The notes: generated by a model from the sequence alone, not told the origin. A stretch of 64,000 bases of DNA from Lentisphaeria bacterium (GCA_022009855.1 CP091727.1:1054001-1118000), one strand, 5' to 3'; counted from the stretch's first letter, positions 42,765-52,503 are shown. Program-made: numbers and translations.

Positions 42765-45293
42765 TTACCGATTGAAGTCGGGCGCACCGACATTCTTGTT
42801 CCGGCGGATCGGAATGCCGTCGTTGTTCACCAGCCGCGCAGTCACGAAGACCAGCAGACTCTTGCGCACAACATCTTCCACATGAGACTGGAAGAAACGC
42901 CCGACCAGCGGCAGATCTCCGAGAATCGGCCATTTATCCACCCGGCTGATAGTGGTGTTGTCCACCATGCCGCCCAGCACCACCGTCTCACCGTCGTATA
43001 CATTGACGTTGACACTCAGGTTCCGCCGGCTGATCATCGGCATCCAGACATCGAAAATGATGTTCTGCGGCGTGTTGACCCACTCCTGCCGAACAACAAG
43101 ATTCCCCTCAATAGTCTCCCGCACCGTGGTCAACTGACGGGTGTAACCGGACACCTGAATCTGATAGGAGTCCTTCCCCAGATACTGGCTGATCTGCGGA
43201 TTGACCTTCAGGTTGATCGTGTAGTTGTCGGAATTGACCCGGGGAGTCACATCGAAAATGACACCGACATCCTCTTCTTCGTCAAACGAAGGAGCCGGGG
43301 GAGTGATGGTATAGGTGCCGTCATCTTCTTCAATTTCATAAGTCTCCCAGTCGGTCGGGAACTGGTAGGACTTCGCCAGGCGCACCTCCGCCGTCGTTCC
43401 GTTGGAGGTCATCACCTTGGGCGCCGCCATCGTCTCGGTACGGGAATTCTGACTCAAGGCGCTGATCGTCAACAAGATATTGAGCGGAATATCTGATCCA
43501 AAGGGGTGCTGGGAGCCAAACAGCGCCGGGAAGATGTTCCAGCTGTCGATCACTGTACCGTCCACTCCGGTGACATCCGAGCCGGGGCGGGTGACACTCG
43601 TCATATTCTGTCCCTGGCCGAAGTTCCACCCTTGTTTCGCTCCGCGGTTCAACTCACCATTGTTCATATTTTTGCCGATCATGTCCATCGACCAGTGAAA
43701 ACCCAGCTCCTGCATATCCTGCTCAGTCACTTCGATCGCCTTGATCTCGATCATGATCAGCGGCTTTTCAATCGCATCAAGCTGTCGAATCAATTCGTCC
43801 AGCCGCTGCAGATTCTCCAGCGTGTTGCGGACAATCAATCTGCCGGTCCGCTTGTCGTAGTCGATCGAAGTACCTTCACTGAAAGTGACGCCGCGAAGCG
43901 GAAATAACGCTTGAGCATCTCCTCGTTGACCGACGCCCGCGGCCCCGCCGGACTCCGCCGTCTCCAGAAATGTCTTGGCTTCGATCGTATCCTCTTTGCC
44001 GCCGCCGCCACGAGCAGGCGCCGGAGCCTCCATTCTGCCCCCCAGACCGTCGTCGCCGCCGGCACTGCCGCCGCTCTCACCGATAATACCGGAGATCAGA
44101 TTGCCCCGAATCGGGAAGTAACGGGTCTGCATCTCGTCCACCTCCGGGCCGATAAACACGCCATCATGCTCGATCCGGTATTTCAACCCGGTGTCCTGAC
44201 AGATGTAACGAAGCACCTCACTCATCGGAATTCGCGAGAAACTCATCGTAATGCGCTTGAGCGTCTCCGCCGTCCGCGCATTGATACCGGTGGAGATATT
44301 CACCCCCTGCTTGTCCGGATCGAACACCTTGCTCCGGCTGTTAAGAAAGCGAATCACCGCCATGATGTCAGCGTCATCAAATGCGATGCTCGGGAAGATG
44401 ATCCGTTCCATCCGCGCATAGATCCCATCCGTGTCCACCGGACGCTCCGTTCCAGGACGCACGGTCGAATCTACACTCACCGTGAATACCGGTTCCGCCC
44501 ACTGCCAGTCGCTGTAGGCCACCATCCCCATGGTGTCCGCCTCATGACGATGCAGACCGTATGAGTAAATCTGACGGTAGATCCGCGACATCAGATCCAC
44601 TGCCCGGACATTGTAGGGATCGATCAGAAAAACCCGCTCAGCACGACTACGTGCCTCTTCCAGACGTTTCTGCCGGTAAAATACCTCCGCCTCCCGCAGC
44701 AGACGGTCGATCGTCTTACGATTATGCGCAAGGTCAGGATTGGCCTTGTCAAGCGAAACCGCCGTCTTCGCCTCTTCCCCCTTCTGCATCTGCGTGCAGT
44801 ATTCGATCAGCTTCGCCGCCTCCTCCTTGGAGCCGGCATCAATGTTCTGTACGTCTGTGGCAATGGAAATCGCATCGGCATACCGCTTCTCCACCGCGGC
44901 CAGCCGCGCCCGGAACATCACCGAATTCGCCCATTCACGGCGGATCTTCGCCAGCTCGCGACGGAACACCGCCCTGCGCTCGTCGGCGATCAACCCCCGA
45001 TCCTTCTCAAGATCGACCAGAATCGCCTCGAATACCTTGGTCGCCTCGTCGTACTTCTGCTCAGCATACAGTTTACGGGCTGCCGTCAACTTTTCGTCCT
45101 GCGCGGCAAAACGCGCCTGCCGCGCCGCACGCTCCTTCTGACTGAGTCCCGTTTCCCCGTCCACAACCGCTTTCTGTGCGGCCGCAGACGCTTTCGGCTC
45201 CTCCGCTGCTGCCTCGAATACGCCCGCAGCCGCAACCGCCAGACCGATCACAACCACGCCGTGCGAAAAAAGCTTCCGGTTAGAGATTTCCAT
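42765..45293 (-). CDS. secretin (Amuc_1098/PilQ-like), first tandem copy
   Basis: Intact, 842 residues. Signal peptide (VVVIGLAVAAAGVFEAAA), charged coiled coil, TPR-like repeats (about 65-240; EVFYRQKRLEEARSRAERVF), a STN/N0-like domain (NARTAETLKRITMSFSRIP), N1 (RTGRLIVRNTLENLQRLDEL) and the secretin domain (about 590-840) with VYDGETVVLGGMVDNTT and KWPILGDLPLVGRFFQS. A Gly-rich linker lies near residues 410-440. It occupies the position of Amuc_1098 in the Akkermansia pilus cluster. It would form the outer-membrane gate for pilus or pseudopilus. Twenty-four bases separate it from the second secretin. Confidence 0.94.
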   Translation of the reverse strand: MEISNRKLFSHGVVVIGLAVAAAGVFEAAAEEPKASAAAQKAVVDGETGLSQKERAARQARFAAQDEKLTAARKLYAEQKYDEATKVFEAILVDLEKDRGLIADERRAVFRRELAKIRREWANSVMFRARLAAVEKRYADAISIATDVQNIDAGSKEEAAKLIEYCTQMQKGEEAKTAVSLDKANPDLAHNRKTIDRLLREAEVFYRQKRLEEARSRAERVFLIDPYNVRAVDLMSRIYRQIYSYGLHRHEADTMGMVAYSDWQWAEPVFTVSVDSTVRPGTERPVDTDGIYARMERIIFPSIAFDDADIMAVIRFLNSRSKVFDPDKQGVNISTGINARTAETLKRITMSFSRIPMSEVLRYICQDTGLKYRIEHDGVFIGPEVDEMQTRYFPIRGNLISGIIGESGGSAGGDDGLGGRMEAPAPARGGGGKEDTIEAKTFLETAESGGAAGVGQRGDAQALFPLRGVTFSEGTSIDYDKRTGRLIVRNTLENLQRLDELIRQLDAIEKPLIMIEIKAIEVTEQDMQELGFHWSMDMIGKNMNNGELNRGAKQGWNFGQGQNMTSVTRPGSDVTGVDGTVIDSWNIFPALFGSQHPFGSDIPLNILLTISALSQNSRTETMAAPKVMTSNGTTAEVRLAKSYQFPTDWETYEIEEDDGTYTITPPAPSFDEEEDVGVIFDVTPRVNSDNYTINLKVNPQISQYLGKDSYQIQVSGYTRQLTTVRETIEGNLVVRQEWVNTPQNIIFDVWMPMISRRNLSVNVNVYDGETVVLGGMVDNTTISRVDKWPILGDLPLVGRFFQSHVEDVVRKSLLVFVTARLVNNDGIPIRRNKNVGAPDFNR

Positions 45294-45358
45294 GCTCTTT
45301 TTCCACCTTACATTATTAAATCGACAGTTCCGTTCTTTTTTTCATCAATCCCACCGGA

Positions 45359-46652
45359 TCAGCGCCCGCGGCCCAATCCGACACCATACGCATCCATCCC
45401 GGGTACCTGATCATGCACCACAAGCATCTCTTCCGGAATCTTCCCTTCCCGGGTAACCAGCATCGACGTCCCCGCAGGATCAAGCGTTGTATCTCCGTCA
45501 AATTTGGAGGGATCTTCCAGCTGGACCGTCATCTTTTTTGGCGTCAATTGACTTCAGACGGTAACGGCTCGTGCCGATCGCACGGCTGCCCATCGTAAAG
45601 ACTTCCCCGACGTCACACATGTAAACCTTGTAACGCATACCCGTGTCCTCCAGAATCGCCTTCGGATTCGATGAGTACACCTTCTGCCCCACCTGCATCT
45701 CCAGCTTGTCCTTGCCGTTGCCGTCACTCTGCTCAAGATAGATCACCGACTCGTCCTTGATCAGCTTCGTTCCATCCTTGGTCTGCCCCGGGATCTCCGT
45801 CTGTTTACGAAGAATGTCGTAAATCTTATACTCCTTCTTGTCCAGAGTGATGATGCTTCCAAGCATCTCAATCTGAGTCCGCTCACGGCCGCGCTCGTCA
45901 CGCGTATTGAGCTGAATATCCCATTTCTGCTTGTCGTCACTGTTGTTGGCGTTGAGCGCCCGGAACGTAATCGGCAGTTCAACCCGGCGCAATGCCGCGA
46001 ACTTCAACCGGTACCAGAGCGGCGGCCGACTGCGCGGATCGGTCGGATTCGTCCCCATCCGGATCTCGTAAACGTTGGAGAAGCCATCCCCGTCCTTATC
46101 CTGACAGCCGTCATGGGGATTGGTCTTGTCAAAGCCGTATTTTGCCTCGTCAACGTCGGACATTCCGTCTCCGTCGGCATCTTCCGCAGTAATTTTCCAG
46201 ATCGGCCCCTTCTTCTCCGGCGGCATCACCAGCTCCCCGTCGCAGAGCGGACACTTGCCGGGGGGAATCGGCTTGGCCCCCTCCTTCAGATCCTTATTCG
46301 CCTCCGGTCCGCCCTGGAAGTAGCTGCGGGGAATAATCTTCTTGCAATGAGGACAGCGAGCCATCGCAAACGGAATCACCAGATCGGAAAAATGCTCGGC
46401 ATTCCCTTTCTCACGCGCCGTCGACACCTCCCATTTGAGGCTGGTGCTCTTGAATTTGCCCTCCACATCAAATTCCGCCGCCTCAGGATTCTGCGGCTCA
46501 TAATCCGCCTTCCGGGTCGGGATCTGCAGACTCGCCTCGGTCACTTCACGCGTCTGCTGAATGATTCGCAGCACGTGAATCATCGAAATGATAAACGCCA
46601 CCAGCATAAACAGCAGGATCAGTTTCTCATAATGTCGCTTCAGGAATTCCAA
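45359..46652 (-). CDS. Amuc_1099-like inner-membrane protein with zinc-ribbon and TSP3 motifs, frameshifted
   Basis: The best start is a TTG at 46652 behind TGGAGGT; no ATG is in frame. One membrane helix (LILLFMLVAFIISMIHVL, about residues 11-28) leaves the rest in the periplasm. It has two CxxC pairs (CPHC about 100-103, CPLC about 134-137), as in a zinc ribbon, and two thrombospondin-type-3 calcium motifs (DADGDGMSD about 158-166 and DKDGDGFSN about 185-193). The C-terminal ~200 residues are beta-rich. A frameshift near 45540 separates the last 60 residues. Its position between the secretin and Amuc_1100-like gene matches Amuc_1099. Function inferred as an alignment/periplasmic component. 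Confidence 0.78.
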
Positions 46653-46672
46653 AATAAACCTCCATGCACCCG

Positions 46673-48004
46673 CTAGTTCTGCATGATATAATCCACGTCG
46701 ATCACCGCCCGGCATTCATCACTGCCGCCGACAAGCGTATCTCCATAACCGAAACGCTCGAAATATTTCTTCTTCTTTTCCGCTTCCTCAAACTCCTTCA
46801 CCGCCTGCGCCCGGCGCACCTGCATCTCCTCCGAGGAAAGCGTGGTGCTTTCCGGAGTCTCCATCACCGGCGCAACCTGTCTCCGGCCACGGCGGCCACG
46901 CACTGCCGGGACCGCTGTCGTCTGCGTCTTCACCGCTGCATTTCTGCGCATCTCCTGCTGCACCAGCGAATCGATGAAGTCCTGCGGCAGCGTGCTCTCC
47001 TGAGAGAAGAGCGCTTCCGCCGGATCATTCAAAGCATACAACGAAACGCTTCGCACCAGGTAAACCCGGTTCGCCGGAATCGCATTGTCAATATCCGCAA
47101 CCAGCTTGCGGATGTTGGCGATGGAGACCGATCACCTCAAATGAGAAGTGATAGAGCTGGTAACCACTGGACTCCTCACCTGCCAGAGAGCGCTTGCGGA
47201 ACGCAGTCAACTCCTTGACGCCTGACTTGCTGATCCGCTGCACCAAATCCCCGATAATATCCCAGTTGCGCTCCACCAGCGGGTACTCTTCAGGCTGGTA
47301 AACCGTATTCTCTTCGAAGGAAAAGTGCGATGCGTCCGGCCCAACCGCCACCTTGCCGGCCAGCATGTCGAGAAGCTTGTAACGGAAGTCGCTGATGAAC
47401 TTAGCGAGATTTTCCGGGTTCCCCTGCATCGTGCGGGGAATTCCGATCGCCGACAGAAAAACCTCGTCGATGTTGTATTCCGTGATCGGCTCGGTCGTCA
47501 CCTGCTCGGCCACCTTCCGGAACTCCTGCAACGCCTCCGTCCAGTTGCTGAAACGACGCTGGAACTGCTTGTAAAACACCCCCTGCTGTGCGCTGTTGTT
47601 CGAATCAATCCGATCCCACCCCTCATGGAACTGCTCCTTGAGCCATTCCAGCGTAATCGTTTTCAGGCCCCCTCCGCCTTCGCCTCCTTCGGCGTAAGCT
47701 TGAGCTCCTTGATAAACGCATCCACCGCCGGCGCCATCGGGTGCCCGAAACGCTGCTGCAACCCGGCGGCAGTCTTCGAATACAGCTCGATGTCCGCAGA
47801 TATCCGCGGCTTGTTGTCGTCAACCGGAGCCGGCGTCTTGGAAATCAGTTCGCCGATCTGCTTGCGGAGCTTGTCGGTCTCGTTGATATAACGGGTCATC
47901 TGCGTGTAACGGATCGCGGTCCATACCAGCAGCACCAGCGCCACCGCCACGGAAAGACCGAGCACAATGAACAACACCAGATTGTTTTTGACAAATCGAT
48001 TCAC
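46673..48004 (-). CDS. Amuc_1100-like pilus-associated protein, frameshifted
   Basis: GTG start at 48004 behind GGAGAGAG. One N-terminal membrane helix (NLVLFIVLGLSVAVALVLLVW) is followed by a coiled coil (YINETDKLRKQIGELISK) and an alpha/beta periplasmic domain (FHFSFEV-like segment, then SIANIRKLVADIDN). The C-terminal tail is charged and ends AVIDVDYIMQ. Frameshifts near 47670 and 47120. Topology, size (about 440 residues, longer than the 317 of Akkermansia Amuc_1100) and gene order support the assignment. The Akkermansia protein is an abundant pilus-associated protein known to signal through TLR2; whether this one does is unknown. Confidence 0.78.
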
Positions 48005-48018
48005 AGTCTCTCTCCGTC

Positions 48019-49831
48019 CTATTTCTTGACAGGTTCTTTCAGTTTGAGGCGCATTTCGAACGAAGTGAGGTTCAACACCTCGGTCTCCTGTTCATACTTG
48101 TCCAGAATCGAACCGTCATCGTCATTCGAAAAATACTTCGACTTCTTGATCTTCTGCTGCAATTCATTTTCCAGCAGGTCACGCCCCTTGAGCACCAGTG
48201 TATAGCCGACCAGGTGAAGCTGTTTGGCCTCCGGAATGTCCACATAACCGACATCCCTCTGCTGCTTCGGCGCCGGAGCCCTGCTCCGCCAAAGGGCCCG
48301 AACGGCGAATCATGCTGCGGCTGCGACTCGGTCGTCTGCCCCGGCACCGTGTCTCCGATCGCCTCCAGTTTGGTCAGCCACATCGAATCGGGCAGCAGAG
48401 TCTGAAGTTCATTCAGAATATCCGTCCACTTCCCGCGCTGTGCCAGGAAACCGGTCGGAACTTCAAAGCGGGATTTCGCGGAATTCCGCTGCCCCATCAG
48501 ACGGTTGATCTCCTCCATCTTCCGGTTCGTCTCCTCCACGCGGCTTTTCACCCGGTCGACACGCGTCTTGTCGAAATTCAACCGCCGGTTCACCCCGATC
48601 GCAAAAATCACCAGACAGACAATCAACGAAAATACCGAGGCGTAGAAATAAGGCTTCTTGCGGTCAAGTTCCTTCTGACGCACAATGCTCCGGGGTGTCA
48701 GCGAAATATCAATCGGACACTGCGTGAGATTACGCAGACTCATGCCGATCAGCTCCTGGAACATCGGCGCCACCTCCTGTAACGCTTCCTTATCCACGGA
48801 ATCCGCTATCGTGATCGCGCTGAACGTATTGAGATATTCCACCGGCACCCGCAGCTTCTCCTGGAAGAAGTCGGTGATGTACAACATCGTCGACCCGCCG
48901 CCGGAAAGCAGAACCCGTGTCGGCGGATTCCCGCCGTGCTGCGCCCGCCAGACGTTGAGCGAACGGCTCACCTCCCCGTGCAGACGGGTCATCACATTGC
49001 GGGCAATCTTCGAAATGGTCGCCGCCACCTCCGATTCCGGCTCTTCATACGCACCGCCGAGTGCAACAAATCCATGGCGCTGTTTAAGCTCTTCCGCCTC
49101 GGCGAAACCGATCCCGAACTCCTTGGCAATCTGATGGGTAATGGAAGCCCCACCGATCGGAATGCTGCGGATGAACGCACGATTGTGGTCGGCAATCATC
49201 AGATTGGAACCGCTGCCGCCGATGTTCAACAGCAGAACACACTCGTCATCCCGGCACTGCCCGCTGCCTTTGGCCGCATTGAAAAGCGCAATCGGCGCAA
49301 TCTCCACACTGAGGATCTCCTTGCCGGAATCCTCTATCACATCGGTATACTGGGTAATCTGATCGGTCTTGACCGCGACAAACAGCGCTTCAAACTCTTC
49401 GTGAGGCTCGGATACCTCAACAACGGAACCATCCTCCTGCGTTTCGCTCCGCTGCTCCGTCCACTCATGGCGAAGCAGCTGGTAGCCCCACTCCACCTCA
49501 TCCATCGGATACGGCACCGTCTGACGCGCCTCAAATTCCACCACCTTCGAAATGGCGGAGGAATTGCCCAGAAGCGGCGGCAGCTTGCTCAGGCGCGAGA
49601 ACGAGGACTGACCGGGAAGCGACAGCCGCACCCCCTTCGCCGTAAAATGATTCTCGGCAAGCATCTCATGATAGATCTGGGCAAAGCTGAACCCCTCTTC
49701 CTCCGACGTCTCAAGACGGCGGAATGCAAACTTGCGCAAAGTAATTCCGCCGCCCGGGGGAAGACAAACTCTGCCATCTTCAGGTTGTCCCCGCCGACGT
49801 CAATCGCTAAAATCGAGTTCTCTTTTGCCAT
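48019..49831 (-). CDS. pilM: PilM-PilN fusion (Amuc_1101-like), frameshifted at both ends
   Basis: The start at 49831 gives MAKENSILAIDVGGDNLKMA, the actin-like PilM N-terminus. After a frameshift near 49760 the ASKHA fold continues with VLLLNIGGSGSNLMIADHNR and RVLLSGGGSTMLYI. A membrane helix (PYFYASVFSLIVCLVIFAIG, about residue 390) then leads into a PilN-like periplasmic coiled coil (RVKSRVEETNRKMEEINRLM) and WTDILNELQTLLPDSMWLT. A second frameshift near 48290 hides the last ~75 residues (GYTLVLKGRDLLENEL). PilM is cytoplasmic and binds the PilN tail in other bacteria; here the two are one polypeptide of about 603 residues. Confidence 0.88.
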
Positions 49832-49887
49832 TTCCGCTTGTTCCGATGTTTCGGCGCCGGAATACCGATTCCCGGCGCAGGTGTCTG

Positions 49888-50577
49888 TTATTTCATCCCG
49901 TCCGTCTTGATCAGATCGTAATCGTCCGGCCGGATTATCTTCCACGGAGTCTTGTCGCGCGAAAGGATGCCCCCTTCCACGCTCATTGCGTTGGACGCCG
50001 TCGCATATTTCGCAAACTCGGCCGCCAGCTGCTGCTCGTTCGAGCCCCGCAAACCGTAGAACCCGCGACCGATCACCGTTCCGTTCCGGTCGGTGAAGGT
50101 CGCTTCCGCAATGAAGGTGTTCGAATTGACCGAACTGCCGGACCCGGTCGCGGCAAGATAGCGGTCGAGCAGCTGAGGCGGTATCATCATGGTCGCCGTG
50201 TGGCGACGGCCGTCAATCGGCACAGTCGCAAACCGGGTGACCCCGCGCATCACACAGGGAAGCTTCCGCCCGCCGCTCTGCGCCGTGAACACCACCGTAA
50301 GGGTGAGATCCACGTCATCGATCCACGCCCGGCGGTTCTTTTCAATCTTCGGATAATAATCGATGACGAAAACCGCCCACCGGTTCCTCAGATTGTTGCT
50401 CATCGCCCCGCCGGCAAAATTGTCACTGCCGAAATTGGGCGCCGAAACACTGCTCTGAAGCGTGATTTTGATCTTGTTGAAGAAATAATCGTCAGCCGAA
50501 GCCCGCGGCGCCCCCGAAACCGACACGGCGGACCACAGGACCGCGGCAATCGTCAGAACCGCCGGGACACTCTTCAT
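49888..50577 (-). CDS. Amuc_1102-like pilus-associated protein
   Basis: Intact, 229 residues from the ATG at 50577, which lies 10 bases after AAGGAG (a TTG three codons upstream is less likely). Signal peptide: VPAVLTIAAVLWSAVSVSGA. The mature protein is beta-rich, beginning DDYFFNKIKITLQSSV and including WIDDVDLTLTVVFTA and AEATFTDRNGTVIGRGFYGL, followed by a helical end. It matches the position and character of Amuc_1102 in the Akkermansia cluster. Likely periplasmic or outer-membrane associated. Function unknown. Confidence 0.8.
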   Translation of the reverse strand: MKSVPAVLTIAAVLWSAVSVSGAPRASADDYFFNKIKITLQSSVSAPNFGSDNFAGGAMSNNLRNRWAVFVIDYYPKIEKNRRAWIDDVDLTLTVVFTAQSGGRKLPCVMRGVTRFATVPIDGRRHTATMMIPPQLLDRYLAATGSGSSVNSNTFIAEATFTDRNGTVIGRGFYGLRGSNEQQLAAEFAKYATASNAMSVEGGILSRDKTPWKIIRPDDYDLIKTDGMK

Positions 50578-50617
50578 CTTGATCAAACTCCTTCCTGCTT
50601 CATTCCGCGAACAGAAT

Positions 50618-51007
50618 TCACTTCGCTGTTTCCGCCGCCTTCGGCGCGGCTTCCGATTTCACCGCCTTCTCCGCGGTCTCCGCCGCCTTCGGCGCGGCTT
50701 CCGATTTCACCGCAGCCGCAACAGGAGCTTCCAGCGCGGCCGTGACGCCGTCGTCACTCCGCCCCATCCGGACTCCGTGACCGATCAGCGAGGCCAGCAC
50801 CAGCGTGAGCAGGAAAAACACCGCCGTCATCACCACGGTCGCCCGGGTCAGATGACTGCCGGCCTGCCCGCCGAACACCGATTCGCCGACCCCGCCGAAC
50901 GCGGCGCCCATGCCGCCGCTCTTCGACGGTTGAATCAGAATAATTCCGATCAGCAGCAGTGAAACCACCACCACCAGCGCGTAAAGGAAAACGGTCAAAG
51001 TCGACAT
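50618..51007 (-). CDS. secG: protein translocase subunit SecG with repetitive tail
   Basis: Two membrane helices (LYALVVVVSLLLIGIILIQP and ATVVMTAVFFLLTLVLASLIG) flank the cytoplasmic loop GGMGAAFGGVGESVFGGQAG, a clear SecG signature. It helps SecYE translocate exported proteins. The 129-residue protein has an Ala/Glu/Lys tail with a 16-residue repeat (AVKSEAAPKAAETAE). It is the first gene of the pilus operon, downstream of a good promoter, 40 bases before the Amuc_1102-like gene. Confidence 0.95.
   Translation of the reverse strand: MSTLTVFLYALVVVVSLLLIGIILIQPSKSGGMGAAFGGVGESVFGGQAGSHLTRATVVMTAVFFLLTLVLASLIGHGVRMGRSDDGVTAALEAPVAAAVKSEAAPKAAETAEKAVKSEAAPKAAETAK
50631..50713. repeat. 48-bp period direct repeat in the secG tail
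   Basis: A 35-bp segment at 50631-50665 is repeated exactly at 50679-50713. It encodes the duplicated Ala/Glu/Lys repeat of the SecG tail. Confidence 0.9.
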
Positions 51008-51085
51008 GAAACTGTACCCTTATCTCACATTTATCCGATCAACCGGAGCCACAACCGGCCCCGGTATTCCATATGAAACCGGTTA

Positions 51086-51114
51086 ATAGTAGCGCACAGC
51101 TTGAAAAAAGTCAA
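51086..51114 (-). promoter_or_regulatory. sigma70-type promoter of the secG-pilus operon
   Basis: On the - strand, TTGACT (51109-51114) and TACTAT (51086-51091) are exactly 17 bp apart, about 80 bases upstream of secG. No other comparable promoter is visible between the genes of the operon. Confidence 0.7.
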
Positions 51115-51172
51115 ATCCTTTTTCCAAAACTTTGCGCCAATATCGTAATATTTTACCGAATTACACCGATTT

Positions 51173-51943
51173 TCACTTCGCAATGGCGTTGTGAACCAGC
51201 GCCGCGAAACTCTCCGCCTTAAGCGCCGCACCGCCGATCAGACCGCCGTCGATGTTGCGCTGGGCAACCAGTTCCTTCGCATTCTCCGGCTTCATGCTGC
51301 CGCCGTACTGGATCCGGACCCCTTCCCCGATCTCGCTGCCGAACATGTCGTTGAGCGTGCAACGGATGAAGTTGTGGGTCAGCTCCGCCATCTCCGGCGT
51401 CGCGGTCTTGCCCGTTCCGATCGCCCAGACCGGCTCGTAGGCGATCACCACCCGCGCCATCTCCTCGCCGGTGAGTCCGGCCAGTCCGCCTTCGAGCTGA
51501 CGGGCAAGCACCTCCTCGGTACGGCCGGTTTCCCGCTCCTCAAGCAGCTCGCCGATGCAGACGATCGGCTTGAGTCCGGCGGCCAGCGCAGCCTTGAGGC
51601 GCTTGTTGACGGTCTCGTCGGTTTCGCCGAAATACTGACGCCGTTCGCTGTGCCCGATGATCACAAATTCGGCGCCGGTCTCCTTCAGCATCGCCGCGGA
51701 AATCTCGCCGGTGAAGGCGCCGCTCTCCGCCCAGTGGACATTCTGCGCACCGACTTTGATGTTGCTGCCGCGGGCGGCTTCAATCACGGCCGCAAGCGTG
51801 GTGAACGGCGGACAGACCACGATCTCCGCACACTCCGGGCAGACATCGGCAACCAGCGGCTTGAGCGCCTCGACCAGAGCCTTGCCCTCGGCGGCGGTTT
51901 TGTTCATTTTCCAGTTACCGGCGATGATGACTTTGCGACTCAT
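51173..51943 (-). CDS. tpiA: triosephosphate isomerase
   Basis: Interconverts dihydroxyacetone phosphate and glyceraldehyde-3-phosphate in glycolysis. Intact, 256 residues. Catalytic and binding motifs are GNWKMN (Lys), the His in IIGHSERRQ, the Glu in VIAYEPVWAIGTGKTA (with mobile loop 6) and IQYGGSMKPENA, and the C-terminal GGLIGGAALKAE. The start at 51943 has AAAGG upstream. A promoter lies at 52001-52028. It is separated from secG by a promoter-containing gap, so it is probably a separate unit. Confidence 0.98.
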   Translation of the reverse strand: MSRKVIIAGNWKMNKTAAEGKALVEALKPLVADVCPECAEIVVCPPFTTLAAVIEAARGSNIKVGAQNVHWAESGAFTGEISAAMLKETGAEFVIIGHSERRQYFGETDETVNKRLKAALAAGLKPIVCIGELLEERETGRTEEVLARQLEGGLAGLTGEEMARVVIAYEPVWAIGTGKTATPEMAELTHNFIRCTLNDMFGSEIGEGVRIQYGGSMKPENAKELVAQRNIDGGLIGGAALKAESFAALVHNAIAK

Positions 51944-52000
51944 TTCTATTGACCTTTCAAATCGTGAATTATTTGTAGCAGGCATAAAAAGCCGATTGAG

Positions 52001-52028
52001 AACATAGCACCAAAAAGCCGTTTTGCAA
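52001..52028 (-). promoter_or_regulatory. probable tpiA promoter
   Basis: On the - strand, TTGCAA (52023-52028) and TATGTT (52001-52006) are 16 bp apart, about 58 bases upstream of the tpiA start. Two copies of AAAAAGCCG, 26 bp apart, flank the -10 box. Confidence 0.5.
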
Positions 52029-52041
52029 ATGGCGGATTCCG

Positions 52042-52503
52042 TCACAGGCACGTTTGCATCAGTTTTTTTGTTTTTGTGGAAGCCGCCGCCGGTTTCGGCG
52101 CGTGCCGGTCCACCGCGACCGCTGAGAGAAAACGGGTGCGACGCCAGAAGATCCACAGCGTCATCCAGCCGGTACTGCTCTCCCGGGAGAGGATGTCCTC
52201 CACGCCGTCTCCGCCGAGCACCTTCGCCCGTGTCTCCAGCATCGGATACATGTAGCGGTTGTGGAGACGGTCGGAAAACATGTTGTACTCCCGCCGGTTC
52301 GGCCGGGTGGTGGAACCGCTCCAGACCGGAAGCCAGTAGAAGAGGTAAAGTCCGGTGTTGCTCGCTTCGATGTTTCCGACCACCGCCCGCCCGGAAGCGC
52401 TGGCCTGACCGGGCAGTGGCGGCGTGCTCCGGATCATCGACGTATTGCAGCCGGCCGTCAGCAGCAGCGCCGACAGCAGCAAACCGAAAGTCCAGTGTTT
52501 CAT
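52042..52503 (-). CDS. small predicted lipoprotein
   Basis: 153 residues with a clear lipoprotein signal: LLLSALLLTAGC, Cys at about residue 19. The mature part includes GNIEASNTGLYLFYWLPVWSG and a predicted helix with ETRAKVLGGDGVEDILSR, and ends in a Lys/Ala-rich tail. I do not recognise the family; the pattern (GxxxxSNxGLYLF...P) recurs in short lipoproteins of unknown function. It lies between secretin-type genes and tpiA. A role as secretin pilotin would fit location and size but is only a guess. Confidence 0.7.
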   Translation of the reverse strand: MKHWTFGLLLSALLLTAGCNTSMIRSTPPLPGQASASGRAVVGNIEASNTGLYLFYWLPVWSGSTTRPNRREYNMFSDRLHNRYMYPMLETRAKVLGGDGVEDILSRESSTGWMTLWIFWRRTRFLSAVAVDRHAPKPAAASTKTKKLMQTCL

